Assembly: GCA_029060215.1 (NCBI GenBank)
Contig: JAIDUK010000003.1
Location: 1 to 64,000, forward strand
Direction: 5' to 3'
DNA from: Alistipes sp.
GTDB taxonomy: Bacteria; Bacteroidota; Bacteroidia; Bacteroidales; Rikenellaceae
DNA: 64,000 nucleotides
Part shown: positions 54,766 to 63,544 of the stretch, in pieces
Layout: each line of letters starts with the position of its first letter
Numbering within the stretch: position 1 is the stretch's first letter
Made by a program: the position numbers and the translations under genes
Notes under the pieces: generated by a model
What the model was told of the DNA's origin: nothing
The model's database searches: none
The model's input: only the letters and a program-made list of their open reading frames with translations

Positions 54766-56007
54766 CTATTCCGTATATTCCTCGCCGCGCAGGAAAATAC
54801 GGCGAATCAACGGTGTCTGATAGGCGTAGGAGAAGAACTCGACCGAGGGCATGGGCGCCGTGAGGAAGAAGTTGGCGACCTTGCCGGGGGTGATCGACCC
54901 GTAATCGCGGCTCAGCCCCATGGCATAGGCGCTGTTCATCGTGGCGGCGTTGATCGCCTCGGCGGGGGTCATCCGCATGCGGATCGACGCGAGCGAGACG
55001 ACCATGCGCATGTTGCCCGAGGGCGAAGAACCGGGGTTGTAATCCGACGCGAGCGCCACGCCCAACCCGGCGCGGATCATGTCGCGGGCGGGCGGATAAC
55101 TCATGCCGAGGAAGAACGCCGCGCCGGGCAGCAGCGTCGGCATGGTGGCCGAACCGGCCAACGCCTCGATCTCGCGGGGCCCCATGCTTTCGAGGTGGTC
55201 GACCGACAACGCGCCGTGGGCCACCCCCACCTGCACGCCGCCCGACGCGGCCAACTCGTTGGCGTGGATCTTGGCCCGCAAACCCAGTTTGCGCCCTTTC
55301 TTGAGGATGCGGGCCGTCTCCTCGACAGTGAAGAACCCGGCGTCGCAAAAGACGTCGACGAAGTCGGCCAACCCCTCGCCTGCGACGGCGGGCAGCATCT
55401 CGTTGCAAACCAAGTCGACATACTCCGCCTGCCGCCCGGCATAGGCCCGGGCGACGGCGTGGGCCCCGAGAAAAGTAGCCCGCACGGCCAGCGGCGCCGT
55501 GTCGCGGATGCGGCGGATGACGCGCAGCATCTTCAACTCGTCCTCAGTAGAGAGACCGTAGCCGCTCTTGATCTCCACGCAACCCGTCCCCATGCGGATG
55601 ATTTCGCGCACACGCTCCATCGCCTGCCGGTAGAGCTCCTCCTCGGAAGTCTCGTGCAGGAGATCGGCGGAATTGAGGATGCCGCCGCCGCGCCGGGCGA
55701 TCTCCTCGTAGCTCAACCCGTTGATTTTGTCGAGAAACTCCTGCTCGCGGCTCCCGGCGTAGACCAGATGGGTGTGCGAATCGCAGAACGAAGGGAACAA
55801 CATGCCCCCCTCGGCGTCGACCGTCTTGGCGGCGACGCCCGACCCGCAGTCGTCCATGCGCCCGAAAGCGGCGATGCGGCCATCCTCGACGAGCAGCCAC
55901 GCATTGTCGAGGCACTCCAGACGGTTCATCTCGGCGCCGCACAGGCGCTGCCGCCCCGAAAGCTGGATGCCGACGAGCTTGCCGATGTTCTTAACGAGGA
56001 TTCTCAT
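54766..56007 (-). CDS. hutI: imidazolonepropionase
   Basis: A 413-residue amidohydrolase, third enzyme of histidine degradation: it hydrolyses imidazolonepropionate to formiminoglutamate. Metal-binding site FCDSHTHLVYAGSREQEFLD (HxH), then LSYEEIARRGGGILNSADLL, the imidazolonepropionase signature, and IHANELAASGGVQVGVAHGA and SVDHLESMGPREIEAL with further His. Length is normal. Its start lies inside the end of hutH (17-base overlap), so it is translationally coupled. It is the last gene of the ftcD-hutU-hutH-hutI operon; a palindrome lies beyond its stop. Confidence 0.95.
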   Translation of the reverse strand: MRILVKNIGKLVGIQLSGRQRLCGAEMNRLECLDNAWLLVEDGRIAAFGRMDDCGSGVAAKTVDAEGGMLFPSFCDSHTHLVYAGSREQEFLDKINGLSYEEIARRGGGILNSADLLHETSEEELYRQAMERVREIIRMGTGCVEIKSGYGLSTEDELKMLRVIRRIRDTAPLAVRATFLGAHAVARAYAGRQAEYVDLVCNEMLPAVAGEGLADFVDVFCDAGFFTVEETARILKKGRKLGLRAKIHANELAASGGVQVGVAHGALSVDHLESMGPREIEALAGSATMPTLLPGAAFFLGMSYPPARDMIRAGLGVALASDYNPGSSPSGNMRMVVSLASIRMRMTPAEAINAATMNSAYAMGLSRDYGSITPGKVANFFLTAPMPSVEFFSYAYQTPLIRRIFLRGEEYTE

Positions 56008-57481
56008 GGCTCAAGAACTCGACGGAAGTGCGGATATGGGGATACATGACCGTGTCGTCGTCGATGAACGGCACCTGCTTGCGGTAATCGGCCAACAATC
56101 GCTCCAACACGGGCGAAGTGCGCAGCGGACGGCGGAACTCGAACGCCTGCGCGGCGTTGAAGAGCTCGATGGCGAGCACGCGGCGCGTGTTGCAGACCAC
56201 GCGGAAGAGCTTGGTGGCGGCATTGGAACCCATGCTGACGTGGTCCTCCTGCCCCTGCGACGAAGGGATGGAATCGACCGACGCGGGCATGCAAAGCCCC
56301 TTGGACTGGCTGACGATCGACGCCGCGGCATACTGCGGAATCATGAACCCGCTGTTGAGCCCGGGCTTGGCCACGAGGAAACTGGGCAGCCCGCGCGAAC
56401 CGGAAATCAACTTGTAGATGCGCCGCTCGGAGATATTGCCCAACTCGGCGACGGCGACGGCCAGAAAATCCATGGCGAGGGCGATGGGCTGGCCGTGGAA
56501 ATTGCCGGCCGAAACGACCATATCCTCGTCGGGGAAAACGGTGGGATTGTCGGTGGCGGAGTTGATCTCGGTGGTGAGGACCTGCTTGACATAAGCGATC
56601 GTATCTTTCGATGCGCCATGCACTTGTGGGATGCAGCGGAACGAATAGGGATCCTGCACGTGCTCCTTGGGCCGGGCGATCATCTCGCTGCCCTCCAACA
56701 GGCGGCGGAAATTGCAGGCCGTGGCGATCTGCCCCGCATGCGGCCGCACGGCGTGCACTTCGTGGCAGAAAGGCTCGGGGCGCCCGTCGAACGCTTCGAG
56801 CGAGAGGGCCCCGATGGTGTCGGCCCACTCGCTGAGCCGCTCGGCCTCGATGACCGACCACACGCCGTAGGCGCTCATGAACTGCGTGCCGTTGAGCAGG
56901 GCCAACCCCTCTTTGGACTGCAACTCGATGGGCTGCCACGCCATTTCGGCCAACACCTCCGACGCGGGGCGGACCTCGCCCCTATGCACCACCTCGCCGA
57001 GCCCCAGAAGCGGCAGGCTCATGTGGGCCAACGGCGCCAGATCGCCCGAAGCACCGAGCGAACCCTGCTGGTAGATGACGGGCAGTATGTCGTTGTTGAA
57101 GAAGTCGATAAGCCGCTCGACGGTGGCGAGCTGCACGCCCGAATGGCCGTAGGCGAGCGACTGGATCTTGAGCAGCAGGATAAGCCGCACGACCTCGGCC
57201 GGAACCGGCTCGCCCGTACCGCAGGCATGCGACATGACGAGGTTTTTCTGCAAGGCGGCCAAGTCGTCGCGCCCGACCGAAATGTTGCACAGCGACCCGA
57301 AACCGGTGGTGATGCCGTAGATGGGCCGCTCGGGGTTGAGCATCTTGCGGTCGAGGTACTCGCGGCAGCGGACGATGCGCGCCCGGGCGTCGTCGGAAAG
57401 GGCCAGCCGGAGATGCTTTTCGAGGATCTCGCGGACCCTGCCGACGGAAAGATGCTCGGCGGAAATATAATGAAGCTCCAT
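55991..57481 (-). CDS. hutH: histidine ammonia-lyase
   Basis: A 496-residue enzyme that deaminates histidine to urocanate. The MIO cofactor tripeptide Ala-Ser-Gly is at 144-146 in QQGSLGASGDLAPLAHM. Further family segments are YGITTGFGSLCNISVGRDDL and VVSAGNFHGQPIALAMDFLA. Length agrees with known HutH (about 500). It follows hutU at 22 bases, and the spacer contains the palindrome TAAAACGTTTTA (57488-57499). Confidence 0.96.
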   Translation of the reverse strand: MELHYISAEHLSVGRVREILEKHLRLALSDDARARIVRCREYLDRKMLNPERPIYGITTGFGSLCNISVGRDDLAALQKNLVMSHACGTGEPVPAEVVRLILLLKIQSLAYGHSGVQLATVERLIDFFNNDILPVIYQQGSLGASGDLAPLAHMSLPLLGLGEVVHRGEVRPASEVLAEMAWQPIELQSKEGLALLNGTQFMSAYGVWSVIEAERLSEWADTIGALSLEAFDGRPEPFCHEVHAVRPHAGQIATACNFRRLLEGSEMIARPKEHVQDPYSFRCIPQVHGASKDTIAYVKQVLTTEINSATDNPTVFPDEDMVVSAGNFHGQPIALAMDFLAVAVAELGNISERRIYKLISGSRGLPSFLVAKPGLNSGFMIPQYAAASIVSQSKGLCMPASVDSIPSSQGQEDHVSMGSNAATKLFRVVCNTRRVLAIELFNAAQAFEFRRPLRTSPVLERLLADYRKQVPFIDDDTVMYPHIRTSVEFLSHENPR

Positions 57482-57487
57482 AGGAAT

Positions 57488-57499
57488 TAAAACGTTTTA
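57488..57499. repeat. palindrome TAAAACGTTTTA, copy 3
   Basis: It lies in the 22-base gap between the hutU stop and the hutH start, 6 bases before the hutH ATG on the minus strand. It overlaps the place where a ribosome would bind. Confidence 0.75.
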
Positions 57500-57503
57500 G
57501 CAA

Positions 57504-59519
57504 TCAGTTTTTCAATGCGTTGCGAATCAAATCGTCGTCGGCGAAGTTGGGAAGCGTGACCCGGAGTTCGGGCGTGCGCTCCATCTGACGGCGGATGGCC
57601 GACAAAGCCCCCTCGTTGCGGGCCCAACCGCGGCGCGCGATGCCGTTGTTGACGTCCCAGAAGAGCATCTCGCGGATGCGGCGCTCGGAATCGGCCGAAC
57701 CGTCGATGACCATGCCGAAACCGCCGTTGACGACCTCGCCCCACCCTACGCCGCCGCCGTTGTGGATCGAAACCCACGTAGCGCCGCGGAACGAATCGCC
57801 GATGACGTTATGCACGGCCATGTCGGCCGTATGGGCCGACCCGTCGTAGATGTTGGAAGTCTCGCGGTAAGGCGAATCGGTGCCGGAGACGTCGTGGTGG
57901 TCGCGGCCCAGCACGACGGGAGCCGAAAGCCGCCCGTCGGCGATGGCGCGGTTGAAAGCCAGCGCGATCTGGGTGCGCCCCTCGCAATCGGCGTAGAGGA
58001 TGCGGGCCTGCGACCCGACGACGAGCTTGTTGCGCCCGGCCTCGCGGATCCAATGGATGTTGTCGTCGAGCTGCCCGCGGATATCCTCGGGCGCCGTCTG
58101 TCTCAGACGCTCCAACACCTCGGCGGCGAGCCGGTCGGTGAGCTCCAGATCCTCGGGGCGGCCGGAAGTGCAGACCCAACGGAAGGGGCCGAAACCGTAG
58201 TCGAAGAACATGGGCCCCATGATGTCCTGCACGTAAGAGGGATAGCGGAACCGCCCGCCCTCGGCGACGACGGCGGCCCCGGCGCGCGAAGCCTCCAAGA
58301 GGAAAGCGTTGCCGTAGTCGAAGAAATACATGCCGCGCGCGGTGAGACGGTTGATGGCATCGGCCTGACGGCGAAGCGATTCCTGCACGCACTCGCGGAA
58401 ACGCCCGGGCTCCTCGGCCATCATCTTGTTGGAAGCCTCGTAGCTCAAGCCGACGGGGTAATAACCGCCCGCCCACGGGTTGTGGAGCGAAGTCTGGTCG
58501 GACCCGAGGTCGACGGCGATCTGCTCGGCGGCGAGCCGCTCCCAAAGGTCGACGACGTTGCCGACGTAAGCCAGCGAAACGACCTCTTTCTTGCTGACGG
58601 CCTGCCGGATACGGGGAATCAATTCATCCAGCGATTCATGCAGCTCGTCGACCCACCCCTGCTCGAAACGTTTGACCGCGGCCTTGGGGTTGATCTCGGC
58701 GATGACCGAGACGACGCCCGAGATATTGCCCGCCTTGGGCTGGGCGCCCGACATGCCGCCGAGGCCCGAGGAGACGAACAACATGCCGCGCGTATCCTTG
58801 CGGCCGTTCGTGAAACGCTTGCGGGCGGCGTTAAGCACGGTGATGGTGGTGCCGTGGACGATGCCCTGCGGCCCGATGTACATGTAGGACCCGGCGGTCA
58901 TCTGCCCGTACTGCGAGACGCCGAGGGCGTTCATACGCTCCCAATCGTCGGGCTTGGAGTAATTGGGGATGACCATGCCGTTGGTGACGACGACGCGCGG
59001 AGCATCGGGGTGCGACGGAAAGAGCCCGAGCGGATGGCCGGAATACATGACCAGCGTCTGCCGGTCGGTCATCTCGGAGAGGTACTGCATGGTCAGCCTG
59101 TACTGCGCCCAATTCTGGAAGACGGCGCCGTTGCCGCCGTAGGTAATGAGCTCGTGGGGATGCTGCGCCACGGCCTTGTCGAGGTTGTTCTGAATCATCA
59201 TCATGATGGCCGCGGCCTGCCGACAGCGGGCAGGATAATGGTCGATGGGCCGGGCGTACATCTCGTAGTCGGGCCGCAGGCGGTACATGTAGATGCGTCC
59301 GTAGCGGTGCAACTCCTCGGCGAACTCCTTGGCCAAGAGGGCGTGGTGCTTCTCGGGGAAGTAACGCAGGGCGTTCCTGAGAGCGAGCGCCTGCTCCTCG
59401 GGCGAGAGGATCGGCTTGCGGCGGGGCGCATGGCTGATCTGCTTGTCGTAGGGCTTGGCGGCGGGAAGCCGGTCGGGAATCCCGGCGCGGATGTCGTCCT
59501 GAAACTCTTGCAAAGTCAT
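57504..59519 (-). CDS. hutU: urocanate hydratase
   Basis: A 671-residue urocanase, which turns urocanate into imidazolonepropionate with tightly bound NAD. Family segments: ELITYGGNGAVFQNWAQYRL, GMLFVSSGLGGMSGAQPKAG (the conserved Cys-less glycine loop at the NAD site), VDLGSDQTSLHNPWAGGYYP, FFDYGNAFLLEASRAGA and the C-terminal NVIGDSFRGATWVSIHNGGG. The length, about 670, is that of the longer urocanase subclass seen in Bacteroidetes. I choose ATG 59519, 8 bases from the ftcD stop; the open frame further upstream overlaps ftcD and is not real. Confidence 0.95.
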   Translation of the reverse strand: MTLQEFQDDIRAGIPDRLPAAKPYDKQISHAPRRKPILSPEEQALALRNALRYFPEKHHALLAKEFAEELHRYGRIYMYRLRPDYEMYARPIDHYPARCRQAAAIMMMIQNNLDKAVAQHPHELITYGGNGAVFQNWAQYRLTMQYLSEMTDRQTLVMYSGHPLGLFPSHPDAPRVVVTNGMVIPNYSKPDDWERMNALGVSQYGQMTAGSYMYIGPQGIVHGTTITVLNAARKRFTNGRKDTRGMLFVSSGLGGMSGAQPKAGNISGVVSVIAEINPKAAVKRFEQGWVDELHESLDELIPRIRQAVSKKEVVSLAYVGNVVDLWERLAAEQIAVDLGSDQTSLHNPWAGGYYPVGLSYEASNKMMAEEPGRFRECVQESLRRQADAINRLTARGMYFFDYGNAFLLEASRAGAAVVAEGGRFRYPSYVQDIMGPMFFDYGFGPFRWVCTSGRPEDLELTDRLAAEVLERLRQTAPEDIRGQLDDNIHWIREAGRNKLVVGSQARILYADCEGRTQIALAFNRAIADGRLSAPVVLGRDHHDVSGTDSPYRETSNIYDGSAHTADMAVHNVIGDSFRGATWVSIHNGGGVGWGEVVNGGFGMVIDGSADSERRIREMLFWDVNNGIARRGWARNEGALSAIRRQMERTPELRVTLPNFADDDLIRNALKN

Positions 59520-59527
59520 ATCGGGGG

Positions 59528-61228
59528 CTATTTGATTTTGGATTCGACGATGGCGAGCACCTCCTGCTCGCGGCGCCCGGCCTCGGCAGCCAACGCTTCG
59601 GCTTCGGCGACGAGGGCCTCGGCGACGGCGCGGTCCTTCAACCCGGCGGCATTGATCTTGACGTTGAGACAAGCCCCCAACACGGCGCTGCGGGCGGCCA
59701 AGGCCCCTACCCCGGCATCGGAAACGGAATTGGGGTTGCCCTCGGCGGCCATGGCCTGCACGAGGTCGAAGACCTGCGCGGCGGCTTTCATGGTGCGGAG
59801 CGGCACCTGCGTGGCGTAGAGCGTAGCGGCCTGCAAAGCCTCGCTGCGGGCGGCTTTCTCCTCGTCGGTGGACTTGGGCATGGCGAAGACGTCCATGATG
59901 CGGTTGAAAGCGGCGGTATCCTCGTCGACGAGGTGCAACAACTCGGCGAGGAGAAGCTGCCCCCGGTCGGCCCAATCGGAGAACTCCTCCCAACGCTCGT
60001 CCCATCCGGCCTTGTGGGCCGAAAGGTTGGCGACCATGGTGCCGAGCGCAGCACCCAAAGCCCCCATATAAGCAGAGATGGAACCGCCGCCGGGAGCGGG
60101 AGACTCGCTGGCTGTTTCCTCGGCAAAGCACTTGCATGTGAGGTCGATAAGACGCTTCTTCTGAACATCCGCTTCAAGCAAGTACTCGATGACCTTCTCC
60201 TCGGGAACGAACGGCTTCAGATCGCCCAGCCCCATGGACTTGACGGCCGTGCGGACGATCTCCTCCTCGGCGATGCCGGTAGACCGATGCTGCTTGCGCA
60301 AGAAATATTTCCCGGCCTCGACGAGCGCCCGCTTGGGAACGAGCCCGACGATCTCGGTGCCGGTGACGCGGACGCCGCGGGCGTCGGCCTTGCGGCAGAC
60401 CTCGTCGAAAGCAACGTGTAGAGGAGTGGTGCCGATGTCGGTGATGTTCATCGAAACCTGCGCGATGCCGTACTCCTCGATGAACCAGCCGATGGCCTTG
60501 GTAGCCTTGAGCGTACCGGGCTGCATGAGGGGATTGCCTTGGGCATCCTTGCGGATCTTGCCGACGATGGGGTTGCCCTCGCGCAGAGGACGCCCCTTCT
60601 CGCGGACGTCGAACGCGATGGCGTTGGCGCGGCGGGTAGAAGTGGTATTGAGGTTGAAATTGACGGCTATCAAGAAATCGCGGGCCCCGACGGTGGTGGC
60701 GCCGGTGCGGGCGACCCCGTCGTCGTAGGGCCGGGCCCCGAAATCGGGTGCGGAATCGGCGTGCGCCAACTTCTCGGGCAAAGCCTCGTACTCCCCGGCG
60801 CGGCAGACGGCCAGATTCTTGCGCTCGGGACGGAAGGCGGCGGCCTCGTAACAATAGGTGGGGATCCGCAACTCGTCGGCGATGCGCTTGGCCAGATCGC
60901 GCGACAAAGCGGCGCACTCCTCCAATGTGATGCCGGAAATGGGAATCAACGGCAGGACGTCGGTAGCCCCCATACGCGGATGGGCCCCCTTGTGGTGCCG
61001 CATGTCGATGAGCTCGGCGGCGCGCCCGACCCCCCGAAAAGCGGCCTCGACGACCGCCTCGGGCGACCCGACGAAGGTGACGACGGTGCGGTTGGTGGCT
61101 TCGCCGGGATCGACGTCCAACACCTTGACGCCGCCTGCCTGCTCGATGGCCGAAACGATCTGCCGGATCACCTCCCGGTCGCGCCCCTCGCTGAAATTGG
61201 GGACGCACTCTACGATTCTCTGCTCCAT
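59528..61228 (-). CDS. ftcD: glutamate formimidoyltransferase-cyclodeaminase fusion
   Basis: A 566-residue bifunctional enzyme. Residues 1-330 are glutamate formiminotransferase (MEQRIVECVPNFSEGRDREV, GAHPRMGATDVLPLIPISGI, TYCYEAAAFRPERKNLAVCR). Residues about 360-566 are formimidoyl-THF cyclodeaminase (CFAEETASESPAPGGGSISA, YMGALGAALGTMVANLSAHK). It moves the formimino group of formiminoglutamate to THF and releases ammonia, linking histidine degradation to one-carbon metabolism. It is the first gene of the hut operon, directly behind a perfect promoter. The fused form is also known from animals (FTCD) and other Bacteroidetes. Confidence 0.95.
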   Translation of the reverse strand: MEQRIVECVPNFSEGRDREVIRQIVSAIEQAGGVKVLDVDPGEATNRTVVTFVGSPEAVVEAAFRGVGRAAELIDMRHHKGAHPRMGATDVLPLIPISGITLEECAALSRDLAKRIADELRIPTYCYEAAAFRPERKNLAVCRAGEYEALPEKLAHADSAPDFGARPYDDGVARTGATTVGARDFLIAVNFNLNTTSTRRANAIAFDVREKGRPLREGNPIVGKIRKDAQGNPLMQPGTLKATKAIGWFIEEYGIAQVSMNITDIGTTPLHVAFDEVCRKADARGVRVTGTEIVGLVPKRALVEAGKYFLRKQHRSTGIAEEEIVRTAVKSMGLGDLKPFVPEEKVIEYLLEADVQKKRLIDLTCKCFAEETASESPAPGGGSISAYMGALGAALGTMVANLSAHKAGWDERWEEFSDWADRGQLLLAELLHLVDEDTAAFNRIMDVFAMPKSTDEEKAARSEALQAATLYATQVPLRTMKAAAQVFDLVQAMAAEGNPNSVSDAGVGALAARSAVLGACLNVKINAAGLKDRAVAEALVAEAEALAAEAGRREQEVLAIVESKIK

Positions 61229-61264
61229 AGACTATGCTGTATGATGATTGATTGCGAACCTATA

Positions 61265-61295
61265 CAAATGTAGGAATTTTTCGGCAGACGGACAA
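61265..61295 (-). promoter_or_regulatory. promoter of the hut operon
   Basis: Minus-strand TTG (61295-61293), 20 bases, TACATTTG (61272-61265), an exact match. Transcription would begin near 61258, leaving a 30-base leader before ftcD. No inducer-responsive palindrome is obvious between them. Confidence 0.92.
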
Positions 61296-61332
61296 CAAAT
61301 CGTCCATTTTCATGCGGGATATGGCGTTGACG

Positions 61333-61362
61333 AAAAAAGCCCGGCGCCTTGCGGCACCGGGC
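61333..61362 (-). terminator. terminator of the upstream TonB receptor gene
   Basis: Arms GCCCGGCGCC (61339-61348) and GGCACCGGGC (61353-61362) pair with one mismatch. On the minus strand they are followed by six T. It lies about 75 bases past the receptor stop and just upstream of the hut promoter. Confidence 0.92.
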
Positions 61363-61435
61363 GGAAAGCAGCCGGAAAAGGAAGCATGGAAGTTTCCGAC
61401 AAACCGAGCCACGGCACGGAAACCTCCCGGACGGA

Positions 61436-63439
61436 TCAACGCTTGCCGATGGTCAACACGACCCCGGCCGTGACCCAAGCGCGTGGCAGCGGAATGCCGC
61501 CCATGTCGCAATAATCGGTGTCGGTGATGTTGGTGCCGTCGACGTAGACACGGCAGATCCCCTTCTCCCAAGCCAGACGGGCGTCCAAGAGGAAGAACGG
61601 CGCGAAATCGCGCGTCTCGGAAACGGAACTGTCGCCGGGGACGGGATAATAGGAATAACTGCCGTTGCGGTCGGCGACGGTGGCGGTCAACGCGAACGAC
61701 ATCCGCCGCAAGAACCGCACCTCGCCCGCCAAGACGGCCTTGTGCCGGAGAAAATCCATGGCGCTCTTGGCGATAAGGTCGGAACTGCGGTCGATGGAGA
61801 TGAACGCATAGGACAACGTCAACCGCCGCAAAACACCGGAAGCGGAAGCGTAACCGCCCGCCAACTCGACGCCGAAAGTGTCGAGCGCACTGCTCTGCTC
61901 GGAATGCCACTTGCCGCGCCACGCCTCGACGGGATCGTCGTCGGGGTGCCACACCCAATCGATGATGTCGCGCCCGGCCCGATAATAACCCGACGCCGAC
62001 GCGAACCAACGTCCTCGGGCATACTCGGCGCCCGCACGTACGGTGACGGCCTTCTCGGGGACAAGGTCGAGGTTGTTGATCTGGGCGGGCGACGAATAAT
62101 AAAGGTCGGTGAAAGTGGGCAACCGCATGGACTGCGACGCCCCGACGCTCAAGCGCAACCCCTCGACGGGCGTATACCCCCCGGAGAGGTTCCACAAAGC
62201 GGCCGGACCGTAGGGCGTGAAACTGGCGCCGCCGGACAAGGCGACGTCGAAACGCTGCCACTGCTTGGTATGGCGCAGGAAAAGGTTGCCGGTATGGCGG
62301 GCCTTGGCCTTGGTATAATCGCCGTTGGGAACGGCCAAAGGCTCGCCGAGGTTGGTGCTGTAGATGTGGTGGAAAGCGTAGTCGCCGCCGAGGGTGGTGG
62401 TACCGCCGACCCACGAACAATCGACCCACGCCTTGGCCCCGACATGGTCGGTATTGTGGCGATTCATGGGAGTGCCGCGCGTCCAATCGTAACGGTCGAA
62501 GTTCTTGCGGTAACTGGCGGCGGCGCCCACGGAGAAACGCCCGGCCTGCCGAAGCCACCTGAGCGAAGCCAACGCCGTGGAAGTATGCTCCCACTGCTCG
62601 GGATTGTACGCGGCGTAGAAACCGTTGGACCCGAAGGCGCGGTTCTGATAACCGGCCTGAAAATCGAAGAACCCGGCCCGCGGAGCCTCGTAGGTCAGAC
62701 GGGCGAAAGCGTTGTAGGTATCGAAATCGGTATTGTGGCGGTAACCGTCGCTGCGCCTGTAGGAAGCGGCGCCCAAGAGGGAGAGACGCCCGTCGGTGAA
62801 CCCGCCCGAGAGATTGGCGTAGGCGTAGCCGTACTGCCCGCCGGCCCCCTCGAACCGCAGATAACGCGGCAGAAGCGGAGCCGTGCGGATATTGACGGCC
62901 CCGGCGTAGGCCCCGACCCCGGGGATGCCCTCGAGCAGATCGACGCCCGAAATGCAATCGAGGTCGACGGGCAACGAATGGGACTGGTGTCCGGTGCGGG
63001 CATCGGTGAAGTCGATGCCGTTGAGAAGAACCATGGTCTGGTCGAAAGAACCCCCGCGAATGGAGATGTCCGCCTGCGTACCCTTGCCCCCGCGCTCGCG
63101 AAGATCGACCGACGGAGCGGTGCGCAGAACGGCTTCGAGCGTCTGGTAAGGCGCGGAGCCCTGCGCTTTCCGGTCGAAAAGCGAGGTTTGCGACTGGACG
63201 CTGCGCAAAGGAGCCGCGAGGCTCCCGGAGACGCCGACCTCGCGGATCCGCAATTCGCGGAGAACCGCCGTAGTATCGGCATCCTGTGCAGATGCGCCCT
63301 GCGTCGCGAGCAAGAGAATGGACATCCCCACCGAGAGCACCCCGATCCGGACCGAACGGTGGAGACTGGCAAAAGCCGACCAGCCCTTGCGGTTCCACCG
63401 ACGCCAACAGGAAGCCTGTTTCGGAAGAATGTTTTTCAT
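61436..63439 (-). CDS. TonB-dependent receptor, vitamin B12/siderophore type
   Basis: A 667-residue receptor: N-terminal cytosolic-like residues, then signal-like segment SVGMSILLLATQGASAQDA, a plug (APYQTLEAVLRTAPSVDLRE, QADISIRGGSFDQTMVLLNG, LLEGIPGVGAYAGAVNIRTA) and a barrel (SFALTATVADRNGSYSYYPV and on), ending at a strand ITDTDYCDMGGIPLPRAWVT. The plug resembles BtuB-type receptors. The ATG at 63439 gives an N-terminus with about 35 residues before the signal core, which is long. Alternatively a later ATG near the signal core is the start. The substrate is unknown; a B12 role is possible because a B12 operon lies 20 kb away. Confidence 0.85.
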   Translation of the reverse strand: MKNILPKQASCWRRWNRKGWSAFASLHRSVRIGVLSVGMSILLLATQGASAQDADTTAVLRELRIREVGVSGSLAAPLRSVQSQTSLFDRKAQGSAPYQTLEAVLRTAPSVDLRERGGKGTQADISIRGGSFDQTMVLLNGIDFTDARTGHQSHSLPVDLDCISGVDLLEGIPGVGAYAGAVNIRTAPLLPRYLRFEGAGGQYGYAYANLSGGFTDGRLSLLGAASYRRSDGYRHNTDFDTYNAFARLTYEAPRAGFFDFQAGYQNRAFGSNGFYAAYNPEQWEHTSTALASLRWLRQAGRFSVGAAASYRKNFDRYDWTRGTPMNRHNTDHVGAKAWVDCSWVGGTTTLGGDYAFHHIYSTNLGEPLAVPNGDYTKAKARHTGNLFLRHTKQWQRFDVALSGGASFTPYGPAALWNLSGGYTPVEGLRLSVGASQSMRLPTFTDLYYSSPAQINNLDLVPEKAVTVRAGAEYARGRWFASASGYYRAGRDIIDWVWHPDDDPVEAWRGKWHSEQSSALDTFGVELAGGYASASGVLRRLTLSYAFISIDRSSDLIAKSAMDFLRHKAVLAGEVRFLRRMSFALTATVADRNGSYSYYPVPGDSSVSETRDFAPFFLLDARLAWEKGICRVYVDGTNITDTDYCDMGGIPLPRAWVTAGVVLTIGKR

Positions 63440-63544
63440 GCTTGGTTTGAAATTAGTAGATAATGAAAAAACGGCGGTCGGGAACGAGTCCGGCTGCGAG
63501 CCGCGTTCCAAACCGCCGCGAAGATACACAATTTCGGGATATTA

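Noticed and set aside
55772-63463. Very long plus-strand frames (572, 685 and 704 codons) opposite hutH, hutU and the TonB receptor
   Set aside because: Caused by strong third-position GC in the real minus-strand genes; no motif in the antisense translations, while the sense genes are complete and well known.
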